Below are positions 32,970 to 42,328 of a stretch of 45,006 bases of DNA, one piece after another (positions within the stretch are counted from its first letter, which is position 1; each line of letters opens with the position of its first letter). Location: contig CAMDRI010000024.1 in the NCBI GenBank assembly GCA_945906725.1, positions 1 to 45,006 on the forward strand, in the 5' to 3' direction. The notes under the pieces were generated by a model. That model saw only the letters and a program-made list of their open reading frames with translations. It ran no database searches and had not been told where the DNA came from. The stretch is from Candidatus Kuenenia stuttgartensis. Lineage in GTDB: Bacteria; Planctomycetota; Planctomycetia; Planctomycetales; Planctomycetaceae. A program made the position numbers and the translations under genes.

Positions 32970-33797
32970 ATGTTGCGTCGATATCGATGGGTCGCAGTGG
33001 TGGCCATTCTGATGAGTGCCTCGGTGGCGTTTGCTCAACAACGTCCCGGTGGCTTTGGTGGTCCCGGCGGAGGCGGGAATTCTCCGTTCACTCTGGTTGC
33101 GAACGAAGCGGTCCAGAAGGAGTTGAATCTGAGCGACGAGCAGGTCGGCGACGTCAAGACGCTGGGGGACAAAGTCCGCGAAGAAATGCGGTCGGCATTC
33201 ACTGGCGGCTTCGGTGGACAGGATCAATCCGACGAAGAGCGTGCCAAAGCTCGCGAAAAAATGACGGAGTCGATTAAAAAGGTGAATGACAAGTTCCAGC
33301 CGAAACTCGACGAGATTCTCGATGCTCCACAGCGCGATCGTCTGAAGCAGATTCAGCTTCAGGCCTCTGGTGTTCAAGCCTACCAAAACGCCGATGTCGT
33401 GGCGGCCTTGAAGATCACCAAGGATCAGCAAGCCAAACTTGCCACGATCACCAAGAATTTCGAAGGCAAACAACGTGAACTATTCCCACGCGGAGGCCAA
33501 GGTGGTGGTGGTGGCGAACGCCCAAATATCGAAGAGATCATCAAGAAGATGACGGAATTGAATGCGACTTGTGACAAGCAACTGGGCGAGGTGCTGACTG
33601 CCGATCAGAAGGCTGAATTGGAGAAGCTCAAGGGCAAGGCCTTCGACGTTGCTCTTCTGCGTCCAAGCTTTGGCGGCGGCCGAGGTGGTCCGGGCCAAGG
33701 TGGTGCTAATCCGGGCGGTCGTCCGCAACGCCGTCCGCAAGACGGTGATAAAAAGGCGGGCGACAAGAAGGCTGATGAGAAAAAGTCGGACAAGTAA
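32970..33797 (+). CDS. Secreted Spy/CpxP-like helical protein (275 aa)
   Basis: ATG 32970 with GAAGGAG upstream and a signal peptide (WVAVVAILMSASVAFAQQ). A Gly-rich linker leads to helices with the motif LNLSDEQVGDVKTL near residue 60, and related helical units later (LKITKDQQAKLATI; VLTADQKAELEKLKG). These L-x-x-x-Q segments are like the LTxxQ motif of CpxP/Spy-type proteins, so periplasmic binding of metals or unfolded proteins is possible. The C-terminus is a Gly-Arg-Pro then Lys-Asp-rich tail. It follows the two-component genes by 140 bases and may be one of their targets; that is inference. Confidence 0.82.
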   Translation: MLRRYRWVAVVAILMSASVAFAQQRPGGFGGPGGGGNSPFTLVANEAVQKELNLSDEQVGDVKTLGDKVREEMRSAFTGGFGGQDQSDEERAKAREKMTESIKKVNDKFQPKLDEILDAPQRDRLKQIQLQASGVQAYQNADVVAALKITKDQQAKLATITKNFEGKQRELFPRGGQGGGGGERPNIEEIIKKMTELNATCDKQLGEVLTADQKAELEKLKGKAFDVALLRPSFGGGRGGPGQGGANPGGRPQRRPQDGDKKAGDKKADEKKSDK

Positions 33798-33813
33798 ACT
33801 CACTTGCCGGAAC

Positions 33814-33841
33814 GAAGGACGGGCACTCGTGCCCGTCCTTC
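33814..33841. terminator. Long perfect hairpin, terminator or REP-like
   Basis: GAAGGACGGGCAC (33814-33826) pairs with GTGCCCGTCCTTC (33829-33841), a 12-13 bp stem after the stop of the Spy-like gene. There is no long T-run, so it may be a repeat rather than a classical terminator. GACGGGCAC palindromes recur in planctomycete spacers. Confidence 0.6.
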
Positions 33842-33968
33842 TCTGGTTTAGGTCCGGCGACAGCGCCCGTCCGATCGGTTCTTTCTCGTCGGTGCGTCCT
33901 CGTGTGAATTTTTGCGCCGATGTTCTTGTCGAGTGGCGGGCCTACGCCACAATTCTCAGAGGTCTCGC

Positions 33969-35267
33969 GTGACACAACACTTCAGCAAATCCGGGATGCT
34001 TTTGGTATTCGCCTTCGTCGTATTTGGAGGCGGTCCTGCAGGAGAAGCCGCCGATTGGTCGCGGTTCCGCGGACCGAATGGTTCGGCAGTCAGCGACGCT
34101 CGCGGGGTTCCGACGGACTGGAGTGACTCGACGAACTTGGCTTGGAAAACAGCGTTGCCGGGACCGGGAAGTTCCAGCCCGATCATCGTCGGTGATCGAG
34201 TCTTCGTGACTTGCTACTCCGGCTACGGCACTGATCGCCGCGCGGCGGGTGACGTTAAAAAACTGCAACGACACCTGATCTGCGTGTCGTTGAAGGATGG
34301 CAAGATTCTGTGGAACAAAGCGGTCGCTTCGAAGCAGTCCGAAGATCGGTTCGACGGATTTATCCAGGATCATGGCTACGCGACGAGCACTCCGGCATCG
34401 GATGGAGAACAGGTCTTTGTCTTCTTCGGCAAGTCGGGCGTGCTGGCGTTTGACCTCGACGGGAAAGAACTGTGGCAGACGCCGGTCGGGACTGGCTCGG
34501 CGATGAATGGTTGGGGTTCGGGCAGCAGCCCAATCCTGTATCGCGACACAGTCATCGTGAACGCGGCCGCCGAGAGCAAGTCGCTTATCGCGCTGGATAA
34601 GAAGACTGGCAAGGAAGTGTGGCGATCGGATGCGGACAACGTCCACGGTTCGTGGGCGACGCCGGTGCTGGTTGATGTTCCCGGCGGCAAGACGGAGTTG
34701 GTTCTGAACGCTCCGTTCGAGATGTGGGGCATGGATCCCAACAATGGGGATTTCCTGTGGTTCGCCGAGGGCGTTCAGGACAACACGATTTGCGGCAGCC
34801 TCGTGGCCCGCGACGGCATCGTGTACGCCATCGGTGGCCGTTCTGGCAGTGCGGTCGCGGTCAAAGCCGGCGGCCGAGACGACGTCTCCAAGTCACACGT
34901 CGTCTGGAAAAAGTCGCTCAGCAGCTATGTGCCGTCGCCCGTGCTGGCGGGGGACCGCATCCTCAGCGTCAACGAACGCGGCATTGTCGGTTGCCTCGAC
35001 GCAAAGACCGGCGAGTCGCTCTTCACACAGCGCCTGAGCAACGCAGGCGGAGTATATGCCTCGCCGATCGTCATCGGCGGCAAGGCGTATCTGGTGACTC
35101 GCCAGAACGGCACATTCGTGATGGACATGGGCGGCAAGGGTGAGGTGCTCTCGCAAAACAAACTCGAAGACGAGACGGACTTCAACGCCAGTCCCGCAGT
35201 AGCCGACGGCAAGTTGTTGCTGCGGTCCAACCGCAGCCTCTACTGCATCGCGACCAAGTCGAATTGA
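33969..35267 (+). CDS. Secreted PQQ-like beta-propeller protein (432 aa)
   Basis: GTG 33969 has AGAGG about 7 bases before it; ATG 33996 is an alternative. A signal segment (MLLVFAFVVFGGGPAGEA) precedes ADWSRFRGPNGSAVSDARG, the typical opening of planctomycete PQQ-like propellers. Blade motifs recur: LICVSLKDGKILWNKAV, VLAFDLDGKELWQTPVG, LIALDKKTGKEVWRSD, VGCLDAKTGESLFTQ. No haem or dehydrogenase domain is present, so a binding or scaffold role is more likely than PQQ-dependent oxidation. Confidence 0.92.
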   Translation: MTQHFSKSGMLLVFAFVVFGGGPAGEAADWSRFRGPNGSAVSDARGVPTDWSDSTNLAWKTALPGPGSSSPIIVGDRVFVTCYSGYGTDRRAAGDVKKLQRHLICVSLKDGKILWNKAVASKQSEDRFDGFIQDHGYATSTPASDGEQVFVFFGKSGVLAFDLDGKELWQTPVGTGSAMNGWGSGSSPILYRDTVIVNAAAESKSLIALDKKTGKEVWRSDADNVHGSWATPVLVDVPGGKTELVLNAPFEMWGMDPNNGDFLWFAEGVQDNTICGSLVARDGIVYAIGGRSGSAVAVKAGGRDDVSKSHVVWKKSLSSYVPSPVLAGDRILSVNERGIVGCLDAKTGESLFTQRLSNAGGVYASPIVIGGKAYLVTRQNGTFVMDMGGKGEVLSQNKLEDETDFNASPAVADGKLLLRSNRSLYCIATKSN

Positions 35268-35837
35268 TGAGGCGCTGCATTCAGGTCGGGCGAGACCTCT
35301 TCGGAACAGTCAGGAATTAAGATTTGTTGAGCCGGGTTCGCTTGGACTGGTCACCATTCGGCTGATTCAACAATCTCATTTCCAGGCACTCTGGATGAGC
35401 CAAACTCCGAGCGTGCGAAAGGATTTCATGCCCATCCCGGGATCGCGAGTCGGAGAACTTGCGGCGAAATTCGACGTCGTGCTCCGCGTCACTCCAGTCG
35501 ACGAGCCAAAGTCAAACTGAACACGGATGGGTGGCGCGGTCCGATTGATTTGTCAATTGGGTCTCTGCGGATTCGAACTTCATCGTCGTTACGGCAAAGA
35601 ATCGGTGCGATGATCCCACGAAGCGAACTCTTTGAAGCCTCCGCCACGTACTGGCTGATCGTGTTTGCGATCAGTTCGTTCGCGGTCGCGGGCTATTTCT
35701 GGAGGTTGGCTTTTGGCACACCTGACGGCTGAGGGCGCTGGCAGCGAGTCACGTCACTTGCCGCCGCCCTAGACCTGTGTTTGACGGCAGTGGACGGTCT
35801 CAACTTCACACAGCGGGAGCTCGACGCAAACTTTCGC
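35268..35837. other. Mostly non-coding gap with possible small ORFs
   Basis: A protein-like open frame without an upstream start codon runs through about 35330-35520; its last 41 codons follow ATG 35395 (MSQTPSVRKDFMPIPGS, then VLRVTPVDEPKSN). It may be the end of a lost gene. A second small frame at 35610-35732 is listed separately. No strong promoter or repeat is seen. Confidence 0.35.
35610..35732 (+). CDS. Possible small membrane peptide (40 aa)
   Basis: ATG 35610 gives MIPRSELFEASATYWLIVFA followed by more hydrophobic residues and a basic end. It has one likely membrane helix. Only a weak ribosome site is present and no family is recognised, so this may be chance. Confidence 0.3.
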   Translation: MIPRSELFEASATYWLIVFAISSFAVAGYFWRLAFGTPDG

Positions 35838-36560
35838 ATGTTCGGCACGGTGGCCGTGATCGCAGTGACTGCCGGTCTGACTTGGCTGCATCTCAGCCAT
35901 TCGAAGACGCCACGTTCTCTTTTTCGGAGTTGTCTCTCGGGCTGGTTGATCCTAATTTCGTCCGTGAGTCTCGCAGGCTGGTCGTATCACCGTTTTCAGG
36001 AGCGGCTGTATACACCGGCGAAAAAACCAACGCTGCTCTTGAGCACTCCAGGGAACATGAAAGTGGTCCACGAATTTGTGGCGATGACGGATCGAGATCG
36101 CCCCATTCATGTGTATCGGATGGCGGAAGTTGGATCCGAACCTCTCGACGCGGATGATGCTGTCATTGTGGATTTCATGGAATCGACGATCCAACGTGGT
36201 CCCGCCGATCCTGCGGCCAATTGCCACGGCTGGGTGTTCTTGGATTCGCAATACTTGATTTCGGGAGAGGCCGTCCAGCAGATCCTGGACGACAACGACT
36301 ATGAACTCTCTGACGAGTCGAAGGCCGGCGACGTCATCGTGTATCGGTCTGACAATCGTAAGATCGTTCACACGGGCTTGGTTCGTGGAGTGCTCAATGA
36401 TGGCACGATCATTATCGAGAGCAAATGGGGCATCGAGGGCGTTTTCCTGCACGACCCGGAAGGGACGCCGTACTCCACGCAGTTCGAGTACTATCGGTCG
36501 CCGCGCCCAGACAACCGTATGAAGATCGTCCCTGTCGACGAACTGTCGATGGACGAATGA
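35838..36560 (+). CDS. Membrane-anchored NlpC/P60-like protein (240 aa)
   Basis: ATG 35838 begins MFGTVAVIAVTAG; a TTG 57 bases earlier is possible. Two hydrophobic helices (about 3-15 and 32-50) anchor a soluble domain. That domain has ANCHGWVFLDSQYLISGEAV with a likely nucleophile Cys129, then AGDVIVYRSDNRKIVHTGLV with His178, and IIESKWGIEGVFLH. Cys, then His about 50 residues later on a strand, is the order of NlpC/P60 and CHAP-type cysteine peptidases/amidases. Peptidoglycan or peptide cleavage is possible, not shown. It stands alone between the propeller gene and queD. Confidence 0.75.
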   Translation: MFGTVAVIAVTAGLTWLHLSHSKTPRSLFRSCLSGWLILISSVSLAGWSYHRFQERLYTPAKKPTLLLSTPGNMKVVHEFVAMTDRDRPIHVYRMAEVGSEPLDADDAVIVDFMESTIQRGPADPAANCHGWVFLDSQYLISGEAVQQILDDNDYELSDESKAGDVIVYRSDNRKIVHTGLVRGVLNDGTIIIESKWGIEGVFLHDPEGTPYSTQFEYYRSPRPDNRMKIVPVDELSMDE

Positions 36561-36716
36561 GTCGCGTAGTTGACGCCAATGTACCTCGCCTGCGAGCGGA
36601 GAATCCGTAAGTCCGTTAAGATTCCGCCGCCGTTGAGATCGTGGTTTGCTGATCCGGCATGGCGACCCTCTCCACCACCAATTCCGATAGTCCGCCGTCT
36701 GAAAGGCGACACAAGC

Positions 36717-37118
36717 ATGTTTCAAGTCTCGCAACACATCGACTTCTGCTACGGACACCGGCTGCTGAATTACGCGGGCAAGTGTCGCAATCTGCACGGC
36801 CACAATGGCCGAGCGGTCATCGTTCTCGCCAGCGATCACTTGGATTCGCGCGGGATGCTGGTGGATTTTTCGGACATCAAAAAAGTCGTGCGGACGTGGA
36901 TCGACGAGCAGCTCGATCACCGCATGATCCTGCACGAGAACGACCCGGCGCTGCCGTCCCTGCAACAGCTCGGCGAGCCACTGTTCATCCTGCCGGTGAA
37001 TCCGACGGCCGAAAACATCGCCAAAACGATCTTCGAGTTCACGCGTTCGCAGGGATTTCCTGTGATCGAGGTCTCGCTCTGGGAAACGCCGAACGCTTTT
37101 GCGACGTACCGCGGCTAA
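36717..37118 (+). CDS. queD: 6-carboxytetrahydropterin synthase / PTPS family (133 aa)
   Basis: ATG 36717 begins MFQVSQHIDFCYGHRL. Zinc ligands are His14, His27 and His29 (NLHGHN), the catalytic Cys is Cys23 (GKCRNLHGHN), and the relay pair D67-H68 is in EQLDHRMI. SLWETPNAFATY carries the pterin-binding Glu. The CxxxHGH pattern is that of QueD (queuosine or other deazapurine precursors) rather than mammalian PTPS, though the PTPS-VI type cannot be excluded. No queC, queE or queF is in the window, so the product must be used by genes elsewhere. Confidence 0.9.
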   Translation: MFQVSQHIDFCYGHRLLNYAGKCRNLHGHNGRAVIVLASDHLDSRGMLVDFSDIKKVVRTWIDEQLDHRMILHENDPALPSLQQLGEPLFILPVNPTAENIAKTIFEFTRSQGFPVIEVSLWETPNAFATYRG

Positions 37119-37245
37119 CCGCGTCGTGGCGGCAAAGTTTTTTGACCATTCGCCTCAAGGTTTTCGCTCGGCCGTCGAATCACGACCGTTGAGGCCATTT
37201 GGGCCTGCAAAAACTCTTTAACCCCGGTGAATCGGAGACACGGCG

Positions 37246-38079
37246 ATGATCAAGCAAGCGGTTTACGGTGTGGCGGCGCTCGGAGCTTTGGCGTCGTTTG
37301 TGTTTGGACGGGATGTCTGGAGCTACGCTCGGACCTGGGGCAACTCGGTTCGGCAGACGGTCAAGAAGGAAGTTCCGGTGGAATTCGAGGTGACTCGCGC
37401 CCGCGAACTGGTCGAGAACATCGTCCCGGATATCCGCAACGTCATGCACGTGATCGCCGAGCAGGAAGTCGATGTCGAACAATTCACCGTCGAACTGGCT
37501 CGCAAGCGGACGGAACTCGCCTCACAGAAGGACGCCATTCATGCCCGCACGGCAGACCTGAAGTCGGGACAGTCCAGCTTCGTTTACGTCAGCCAAACTT
37601 ACTCGGCCGAGCAGGTTCGCAACGATCTTGCCAAGCGGTTTGATCGGTTCAAGATGGCCGAAGAAACGCTCAAGCGAGAGCAACAAGTTCTCGACGCTCG
37701 GCAGAAGGCACTCACGGCCAATCGAGAGAAACTCGACAACCTGCTGGCCGCTAAGACCGATTTGGAGCTGCAACTCGAACAGCTCGAAGCCCGGCTGAAG
37801 GCGGTTCAAGCGGTTGAAACCGTCAGCACGGTCAGTATTGACGACAGCGAACTGACTCGAGCCAAGAAGCTGATCCGTGAACTCAACAAGCAGATCGATG
37901 TGCGTGAAAAGGTCATGGCCAGCGACGGCAAGCTCACCGATTTGATCCCAGTTGAAGCGAAGCACACCGCTTCGAAAGACCTGGAATCTCAAATCGAGGC
38001 GTATTTCACTCCGAAGGCCCAAACGTCCGACGCGAAAGCCGAGATGAAGATCGTGAATCTCGAAACGTTGAAGCCGTAG
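37246..38079 (+). CDS. Coiled-coil protein with N-terminal membrane segment (277 aa)
   Basis: ATG 37246 follows a CGGAGA about 9 bases upstream. A short hydrophobic start (AVYGVAALGALASFVFG) leads to DVWSYARTWGNSVRQTVKKE and then long heptad-rich helices over residues 50-235 (ELARKRTELASQKDA; LKREQQVLDARQKALTANRE; LELQLEQLEARLKAV). No catalytic motif. Similar proteins are widespread in planctomycetes without a known job. A large inverted repeat follows its stop by 20 bases and may end the transcript. Confidence 0.85.
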   Translation: MIKQAVYGVAALGALASFVFGRDVWSYARTWGNSVRQTVKKEVPVEFEVTRARELVENIVPDIRNVMHVIAEQEVDVEQFTVELARKRTELASQKDAIHARTADLKSGQSSFVYVSQTYSAEQVRNDLAKRFDRFKMAEETLKREQQVLDARQKALTANREKLDNLLAAKTDLELQLEQLEARLKAVQAVETVSTVSIDDSELTRAKKLIRELNKQIDVREKVMASDGKLTDLIPVEAKHTASKDLESQIEAYFTPKAQTSDAKAEMKIVNLETLKP

Positions 38080-38100
38080 TTGCGTGATTCACTGTGAAAT

Positions 38101-38190
38101 TAACCCGAAGCCTCAGCGAGGGCGAACGCCCCAAAACGCTTTCCGTTCGCAGTCACCTGGAGCGTTCGCCCTCGCTGACGCTTCGGGTTA
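38101..38190. repeat. Large inverted repeat of SLTLR type
   Basis: A 29-base left arm (38101-38129, beginning TAACCCGAAGC) matches the reverse complement of 38162-38190 at 28 of 29 positions. Translated, the arms give RSLSEGERP and SPSLTLRVS, strings common at false gene starts in planctomycete genomes. The 32-base loop has no gene. It sits between the coiled-coil gene and the FHA-like gene. Confidence 0.85.
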
Positions 38191-38204
38191 GTGATGCAAT
38201 CATC

Positions 38205-38864
38205 ATGCTCAGCTTTCTCCGTCATCCACCGATCGTCAGTCGCTCCGCGACGCAAAGAGCGGTGTCCTCGATCTGGATCGACGGAGTTGGCTGTTTTTGG
38301 CTGAGTCTGAAGGACCGCGTGACGATTGGCGGACCGGGGACACCCTCCGCTAAACCGGACGAGCCGCGCGAGTCGGCAGACTTGGCGATCCTCTCCGACT
38401 TGAAACTGCGTCACGCGACGATCGTGCGGAACGGCGAGGGCTATCTGCTCGAAGCGCACGGCCCGGCGCGAGTCGCCGGACGTGAAGTGCTCGATCGAAT
38501 GGCTCTCAATGACGGTGCGATCATCGAGCTTGGCCGGAGCGTTCGCTTGAAGTTTCGGCAGCCGTCGGCCCTTAGTTTGTCCGCGAGACTGGACTTCGTG
38601 AGCGATCACCGGCCAACACAATCGGTTGATGGAGTGGTTCTGCTGGCGGACACTTGCTTGCTCGGAGCGGGCAACGAGAACCACATCGTCTGTCACGATT
38701 GGCTCGGCCAAGTCTTGCTCGTGCGGCAGGGGGCGGAGTTGTGGTGCCGATCGCGGCAGGCATTGACCGTCAACGGCCATCGGCTCGGCAGCGGCCGGCG
38801 GCTGCAATCGGGCGACGTCGTGTCTGGTGAGGAATCGCGGTTCCGAATCGAAATCCCCAACTGA
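38205..38864 (+). CDS. FHA-like domain protein (219 aa)
   Basis: ATG 38205 is chosen because codons upstream come from the inverted repeat. The protein is a beta-rich fold with two FHA-like halves. The first has ILSDLKLRHATIVRNGEGYL, then VAGREVLDRMALNDGAIIEL and VRLKFRQPS. The second has LLADTCLLGAGNENHIV and LTVNGHRLGSGRRLQSGDVV. The usual GR and SxxH phosphothreonine residues are poorly kept, so binding of phosphopeptides is uncertain. The Ser/Thr kinase 270 bases downstream is a natural partner. A short stem (38866-38881) follows the stop. Confidence 0.7.
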   Translation: MLSFLRHPPIVSRSATQRAVSSIWIDGVGCFWLSLKDRVTIGGPGTPSAKPDEPRESADLAILSDLKLRHATIVRNGEGYLLEAHGPARVAGREVLDRMALNDGAIIELGRSVRLKFRQPSALSLSARLDFVSDHRPTQSVDGVVLLADTCLLGAGNENHIVCHDWLGQVLLVRQGAELWCRSRQALTVNGHRLGSGRRLQSGDVVSGEESRFRIEIPN

Positions 38865-39137
38865 TCGAGCCGTCCGGCTCGTTGAAATTGGCTGTTAAAA
38901 TCATCTGGCGGCAAGCGTCCGAACTAACTGGCCGTCTTCGGTTTGGATGCTTCAGAGACGGTTTGCGCACGAACGGCGACTAAGATTTGCACGGCTGCGG
39001 CGAATTCCGTAGCAAGGTTTTCCCAACACGGCCGGCAACGGCTGGTCAAGCTGTGAGTTTGCAGTTCCGCGATCAAGCGACCTGATCTTCTCAAGATTTC
39101 GCTTGGCAGCAGAACTACGAACGAAGGCAAAGATGCC

Positions 39138-41393
39138 ATGAAGTTCACGTTCGCTCCCGAATCGCGACCGCTGGACGGATTCACGATCAAGCGAGCCATC
39201 GCGCGCGGTGGCTTCGGCGAGGTCTACTACGCGCTGACCGACTCCGGAAAAGAAGTCGCGCTCAAGCTGTTGCAAGACAATCTGGAAGTCGAACTGCGCG
39301 GCGTGACGCAGTGCTTGAACCTCAAGCATCCGAATCTCGTGACACTCTTCGACATCAAACAGGACGGCGACGGCGATCACTGGATCGTGATGGAATTCGT
39401 CGGCGGCAAGACGCTCGACCGCGTCGTCCACGACCACGCAAACGGACTGCCGCTCGACGAAGTTCTGGCCTGGCTGGACGGTATCTCCGCCGGCATCGGC
39501 TTTCTGCACGACCGAGGCATCGTGCATCGCGACCTGAAGCCCGCGAACATCTTTCGCGAGAACGGCATCGTCAAGGTCGGTGATGTCGGCCTCTCGAAGT
39601 TCATCGCCCCCAGCCGCCGATCTGCGCACACGCAAAGCGTCGGCACCGTGTACTACATGGCTCCCGAAGTCGCGAAGGGACGCTACGGCCGCGAGGTCGA
39701 TGTCTACTCGCTGGCGGTCATCCTGTACGAACTGCTGACCGGCAAAGTGCCGTTCGATGGCGAGACCACCGCCGAAATCCTGATGAAGCATTTGACCGAA
39801 CGGCCGAATCTGGAGCCGATCTCGCCCCACCTGCGCCCCCTCTTTGAAGCGGCGCTCGAGAAAGACCCACAGCTCCGGACGAGCGATGTCCTGGAACTCG
39901 CCCGCCAGTTCCGAGCGGCCTCGACTCAACTGGGCACCAGTGACGACGTGAAGGCAGGCGCCAAGGTGCTCGGTGCAGAAGACAGTTCCGAATTCCACAA
40001 GCTTCACGCCGATCGTCTGCGGATCTGTTCGCAACTGAGAGACCTCCTCGATCACGCTCGTGAGCTAGAGACGACGGCCGATCGCGATCGTGGCTGGAAC
40101 GAGAAGCAACCCCAGATCGAAGAGCTGGTGCGGCAAGCGAGAGAGATCAGGGCCAACGCTTTCAACCGTGACAGCCGGCTCTGGGACTATTCCACCGAGG
40201 GAACTTTTTCATCTCTGGCCGCCATCGCTGAAAAGTTCCGCAATGTGGCGAGTCCGCGGATCCCGGTTCTCGAACACGCGGACACTCAGCCGTACGAGAA
40301 AGCCGCGAACAAGCCAGCGCCGCAGCGTCCAAACCTGTTTCCAAACTCGTCTCAGCCGACAACAGGTTGGAACGCGTTTTGTCGCTCTTGCGGCGAACGG
40401 TTTCTCGACGGGCGGACGCTCGCTCACAAACATCCGCTGTTGGCTTGGCTGGCGGTCGGGGCATTTCTCATGTGGTTCGCACCGCGCCTTTCGGGGGCAG
40501 GATTCGCGCGAGTTGGCGGAACGACTCAGCTTGCCTGGCTGGCGTTCGGCGGCATCGCGGCATTCGAGATTTTTCGGCTTGTCGCACGCGGCGTCGATCG
40601 GGTCTTCGCTCCGGAATTGAAGGTCACTGGGGGTGCTCGCGGACCGCGTGCAAATGACGCTGGTTTCAGGAACACTTCAACGACAACGAACGCGGGATCG
40701 GTGTACGAAGGGCTGGATCGGCACGGGCCGGTTGGCAAACCGGTCTACCGCGTTGTGAATCCCAACAGCGTGCGTGAAATTTCGTGGCGGCGGCGCATCA
40801 CCGAATTGAGCGGCTCGCTGGCGACCGCCGGACTGGCCACGGCGCTCGTTACGGCGGTCCTGGCCTACGTCACGCAGTTCTTCGGATCGACCGCGCTCGT
40901 TGGTCAGTTTGCGGTGGGGACGTTGATTGGTTCATGGGGCTTGTTGATTGTCAGCAAACTGCGCGAAGGACTGCCTCGCGAACGATACATCGACCGCATG
41001 CTCCTGGCGGGAGTCGGCGTGCTGGTCGGAGTCGCCCTGTTTGAGCTGGATGGCTGGCTGTTGATCGACTTGCCCACGGACGGCTGGTCGCAGAAACAAA
41101 GCCTGCTCGCAATGACCAGCACGTCGTTGTCAACCAACCCTCAACACATCTTGGCGGAAAGCTACGTCGCCTTCTTTGCGACGCTGTTCTTCTTCCGCCG
41201 CTGGTGGTGGCACACCGATTCGTTCCGCCCGCATCGCTTCCGAGTCCTCTCCGTCTGCCTGACGGCGATCGTCGGGGCACTGGCCGCTCGTGCCTGGGGG
41301 TTCCCGGTTTTGTGGGGCACGGTCTGGGCGGCGAGCCTATCGAGTGTTGTGCAACTTGCAGCCGTGTGGGCGCCGCGTGAGCAACGTCGGTGA
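39138..41393 (+). CDS. Ser/Thr protein kinase with C-terminal membrane domain (751 aa)
   Basis: The N-terminal 270 residues are a Hanks-type kinase: ARGGFGEVY (22-30), VALKLL with Lys43, HRDLKPAN (His130, Asp132), and APE at 175-177. The metal-binding DFG is DVG (149-151), a mild change seen in other active bacterial kinases. A helical linker (280-390) with a single CxxC (FCRSCGERF) leads to about seven hydrophobic helices from about 430 to the end. The catalytic domain is therefore cytoplasmic and the sensor part is in the membrane. It lies in a same-strand run with the FHA-like protein before it and an envelope protein after it. Confidence 0.93.
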   Translation: MKFTFAPESRPLDGFTIKRAIARGGFGEVYYALTDSGKEVALKLLQDNLEVELRGVTQCLNLKHPNLVTLFDIKQDGDGDHWIVMEFVGGKTLDRVVHDHANGLPLDEVLAWLDGISAGIGFLHDRGIVHRDLKPANIFRENGIVKVGDVGLSKFIAPSRRSAHTQSVGTVYYMAPEVAKGRYGREVDVYSLAVILYELLTGKVPFDGETTAEILMKHLTERPNLEPISPHLRPLFEAALEKDPQLRTSDVLELARQFRAASTQLGTSDDVKAGAKVLGAEDSSEFHKLHADRLRICSQLRDLLDHARELETTADRDRGWNEKQPQIEELVRQAREIRANAFNRDSRLWDYSTEGTFSSLAAIAEKFRNVASPRIPVLEHADTQPYEKAANKPAPQRPNLFPNSSQPTTGWNAFCRSCGERFLDGRTLAHKHPLLAWLAVGAFLMWFAPRLSGAGFARVGGTTQLAWLAFGGIAAFEIFRLVARGVDRVFAPELKVTGGARGPRANDAGFRNTSTTTNAGSVYEGLDRHGPVGKPVYRVVNPNSVREISWRRRITELSGSLATAGLATALVTAVLAYVTQFFGSTALVGQFAVGTLIGSWGLLIVSKLREGLPRERYIDRMLLAGVGVLVGVALFELDGWLLIDLPTDGWSQKQSLLAMTSTSLSTNPQHILAESYVAFFATLFFFRRWWWHTDSFRPHRFRVLSVCLTAIVGALAARAWGFPVLWGTVWAASLSSVVQLAAVWAPREQRR

Positions 41394-41435
41394 GGGAATT
41401 TTGATCTCAGATTTCAAATTTCAGAAGGCTATGAC

Positions 41436-42293
41436 ATGAATCCCGCACCCGACATCGCTCCGACGAGCATGAAACTTTTACTAATGCTGTCCGTCGCAAT
41501 CGGCTGCATCGTCATTATGACGATCGCGATTTCAGGACGACGGCTGCCGGAGATTTTTCGATCCATCGCGAAGCTGCTGGTCGTCGGAGTTTTTGTGCTC
41601 GTGATTGGCGGGTTCGTTTTTTGGGCTCGGGGCGTCCCCGTGCAGGCCGCCGCCCAGTTAGAGATCCACCAACAGGCCGTGGAACGCCATTCGTCTGGGT
41701 CGATCGAGTCGTCGGCATTCGAAAGTCCGTTGTCTGCGGTCGCCGGTGAAGTGGAATCCACGAAGTCCGAAGTCGAACGCCCCGAATGGACTCGTCAGCC
41801 CGTGCGGATCGACGGCGGCCGGAAGCTGATCGTTGTGAGCAGCGGACGATTCGCGAGCGACAAGGAAGCAGAACTGCACGGTTTCCAACAAGCGGCAGCC
41901 GCCGCGGTGAAGGAGTATTCGGCGCTCGATCCGCGCGGCTCCGGTGCCGTGCAGCCGCAGCACGCCGACGTCGTCAAACAAACTGCGATCAAGCAGCGGT
42001 TCTTGGAGATCGCTCAGCACGATTTCGGAAAATTCCAAGCTCCTATGCATCAGCTTTGGCTACAGGTGGAGCTGACTTCCGAACTTGGCGAGCGATTGGC
42101 GAAGCCGTGGCGGCAAGCAGCGGTCGAGGCTCGCTTGCGAACACTGACCGGTTGGAGTGTGTGGGGTACGGCGGCCGCTGCGTTGGCCGCGTTCTCGCTG
42201 CGGCTGGACTCAGCGTGGAATGGCCGTCGCCGCGCGGTGGTCGCGGGAACGGCGATCGTGCTCACGCTGGGGAGCTTGGCATTCTTGGCCTAA
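41436..42293 (+). CDS. Membrane protein of unknown function (285 aa)
   Basis: ATG 41436 has AAGG about 8 bases upstream. Two N-terminal helices (about 14-33 and 46-65) and two near the C-terminus (about 236-252 and 268-285) frame a soluble middle rich in charged residues (WTRQPVRIDGGRKLIVVSSG and AELHGFQQAAAAAVKEYSAL). No motif is recognised. Position after the membrane kinase suggests a link, which is inference. A TTTCAAATTTCAGA spacer repeat lies before it. Confidence 0.8.
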   Translation: MNPAPDIAPTSMKLLLMLSVAIGCIVIMTIAISGRRLPEIFRSIAKLLVVGVFVLVIGGFVFWARGVPVQAAAQLEIHQQAVERHSSGSIESSAFESPLSAVAGEVESTKSEVERPEWTRQPVRIDGGRKLIVVSSGRFASDKEAELHGFQQAAAAAVKEYSALDPRGSGAVQPQHADVVKQTAIKQRFLEIAQHDFGKFQAPMHQLWLQVELTSELGERLAKPWRQAAVEARLRTLTGWSVWGTAAAALAAFSLRLDSAWNGRRRAVVAGTAIVLTLGSLAFLA

Positions 42294-42328
42294 GTGTGTG
42301 AACTGCGAGTCATCCAACCTGAGGAGGA

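Noticed and set aside
38952..40055. Minus-strand open frame of 367 codons
   Set aside because: Antisense to the kinase catalytic domain, whose motifs are complete.
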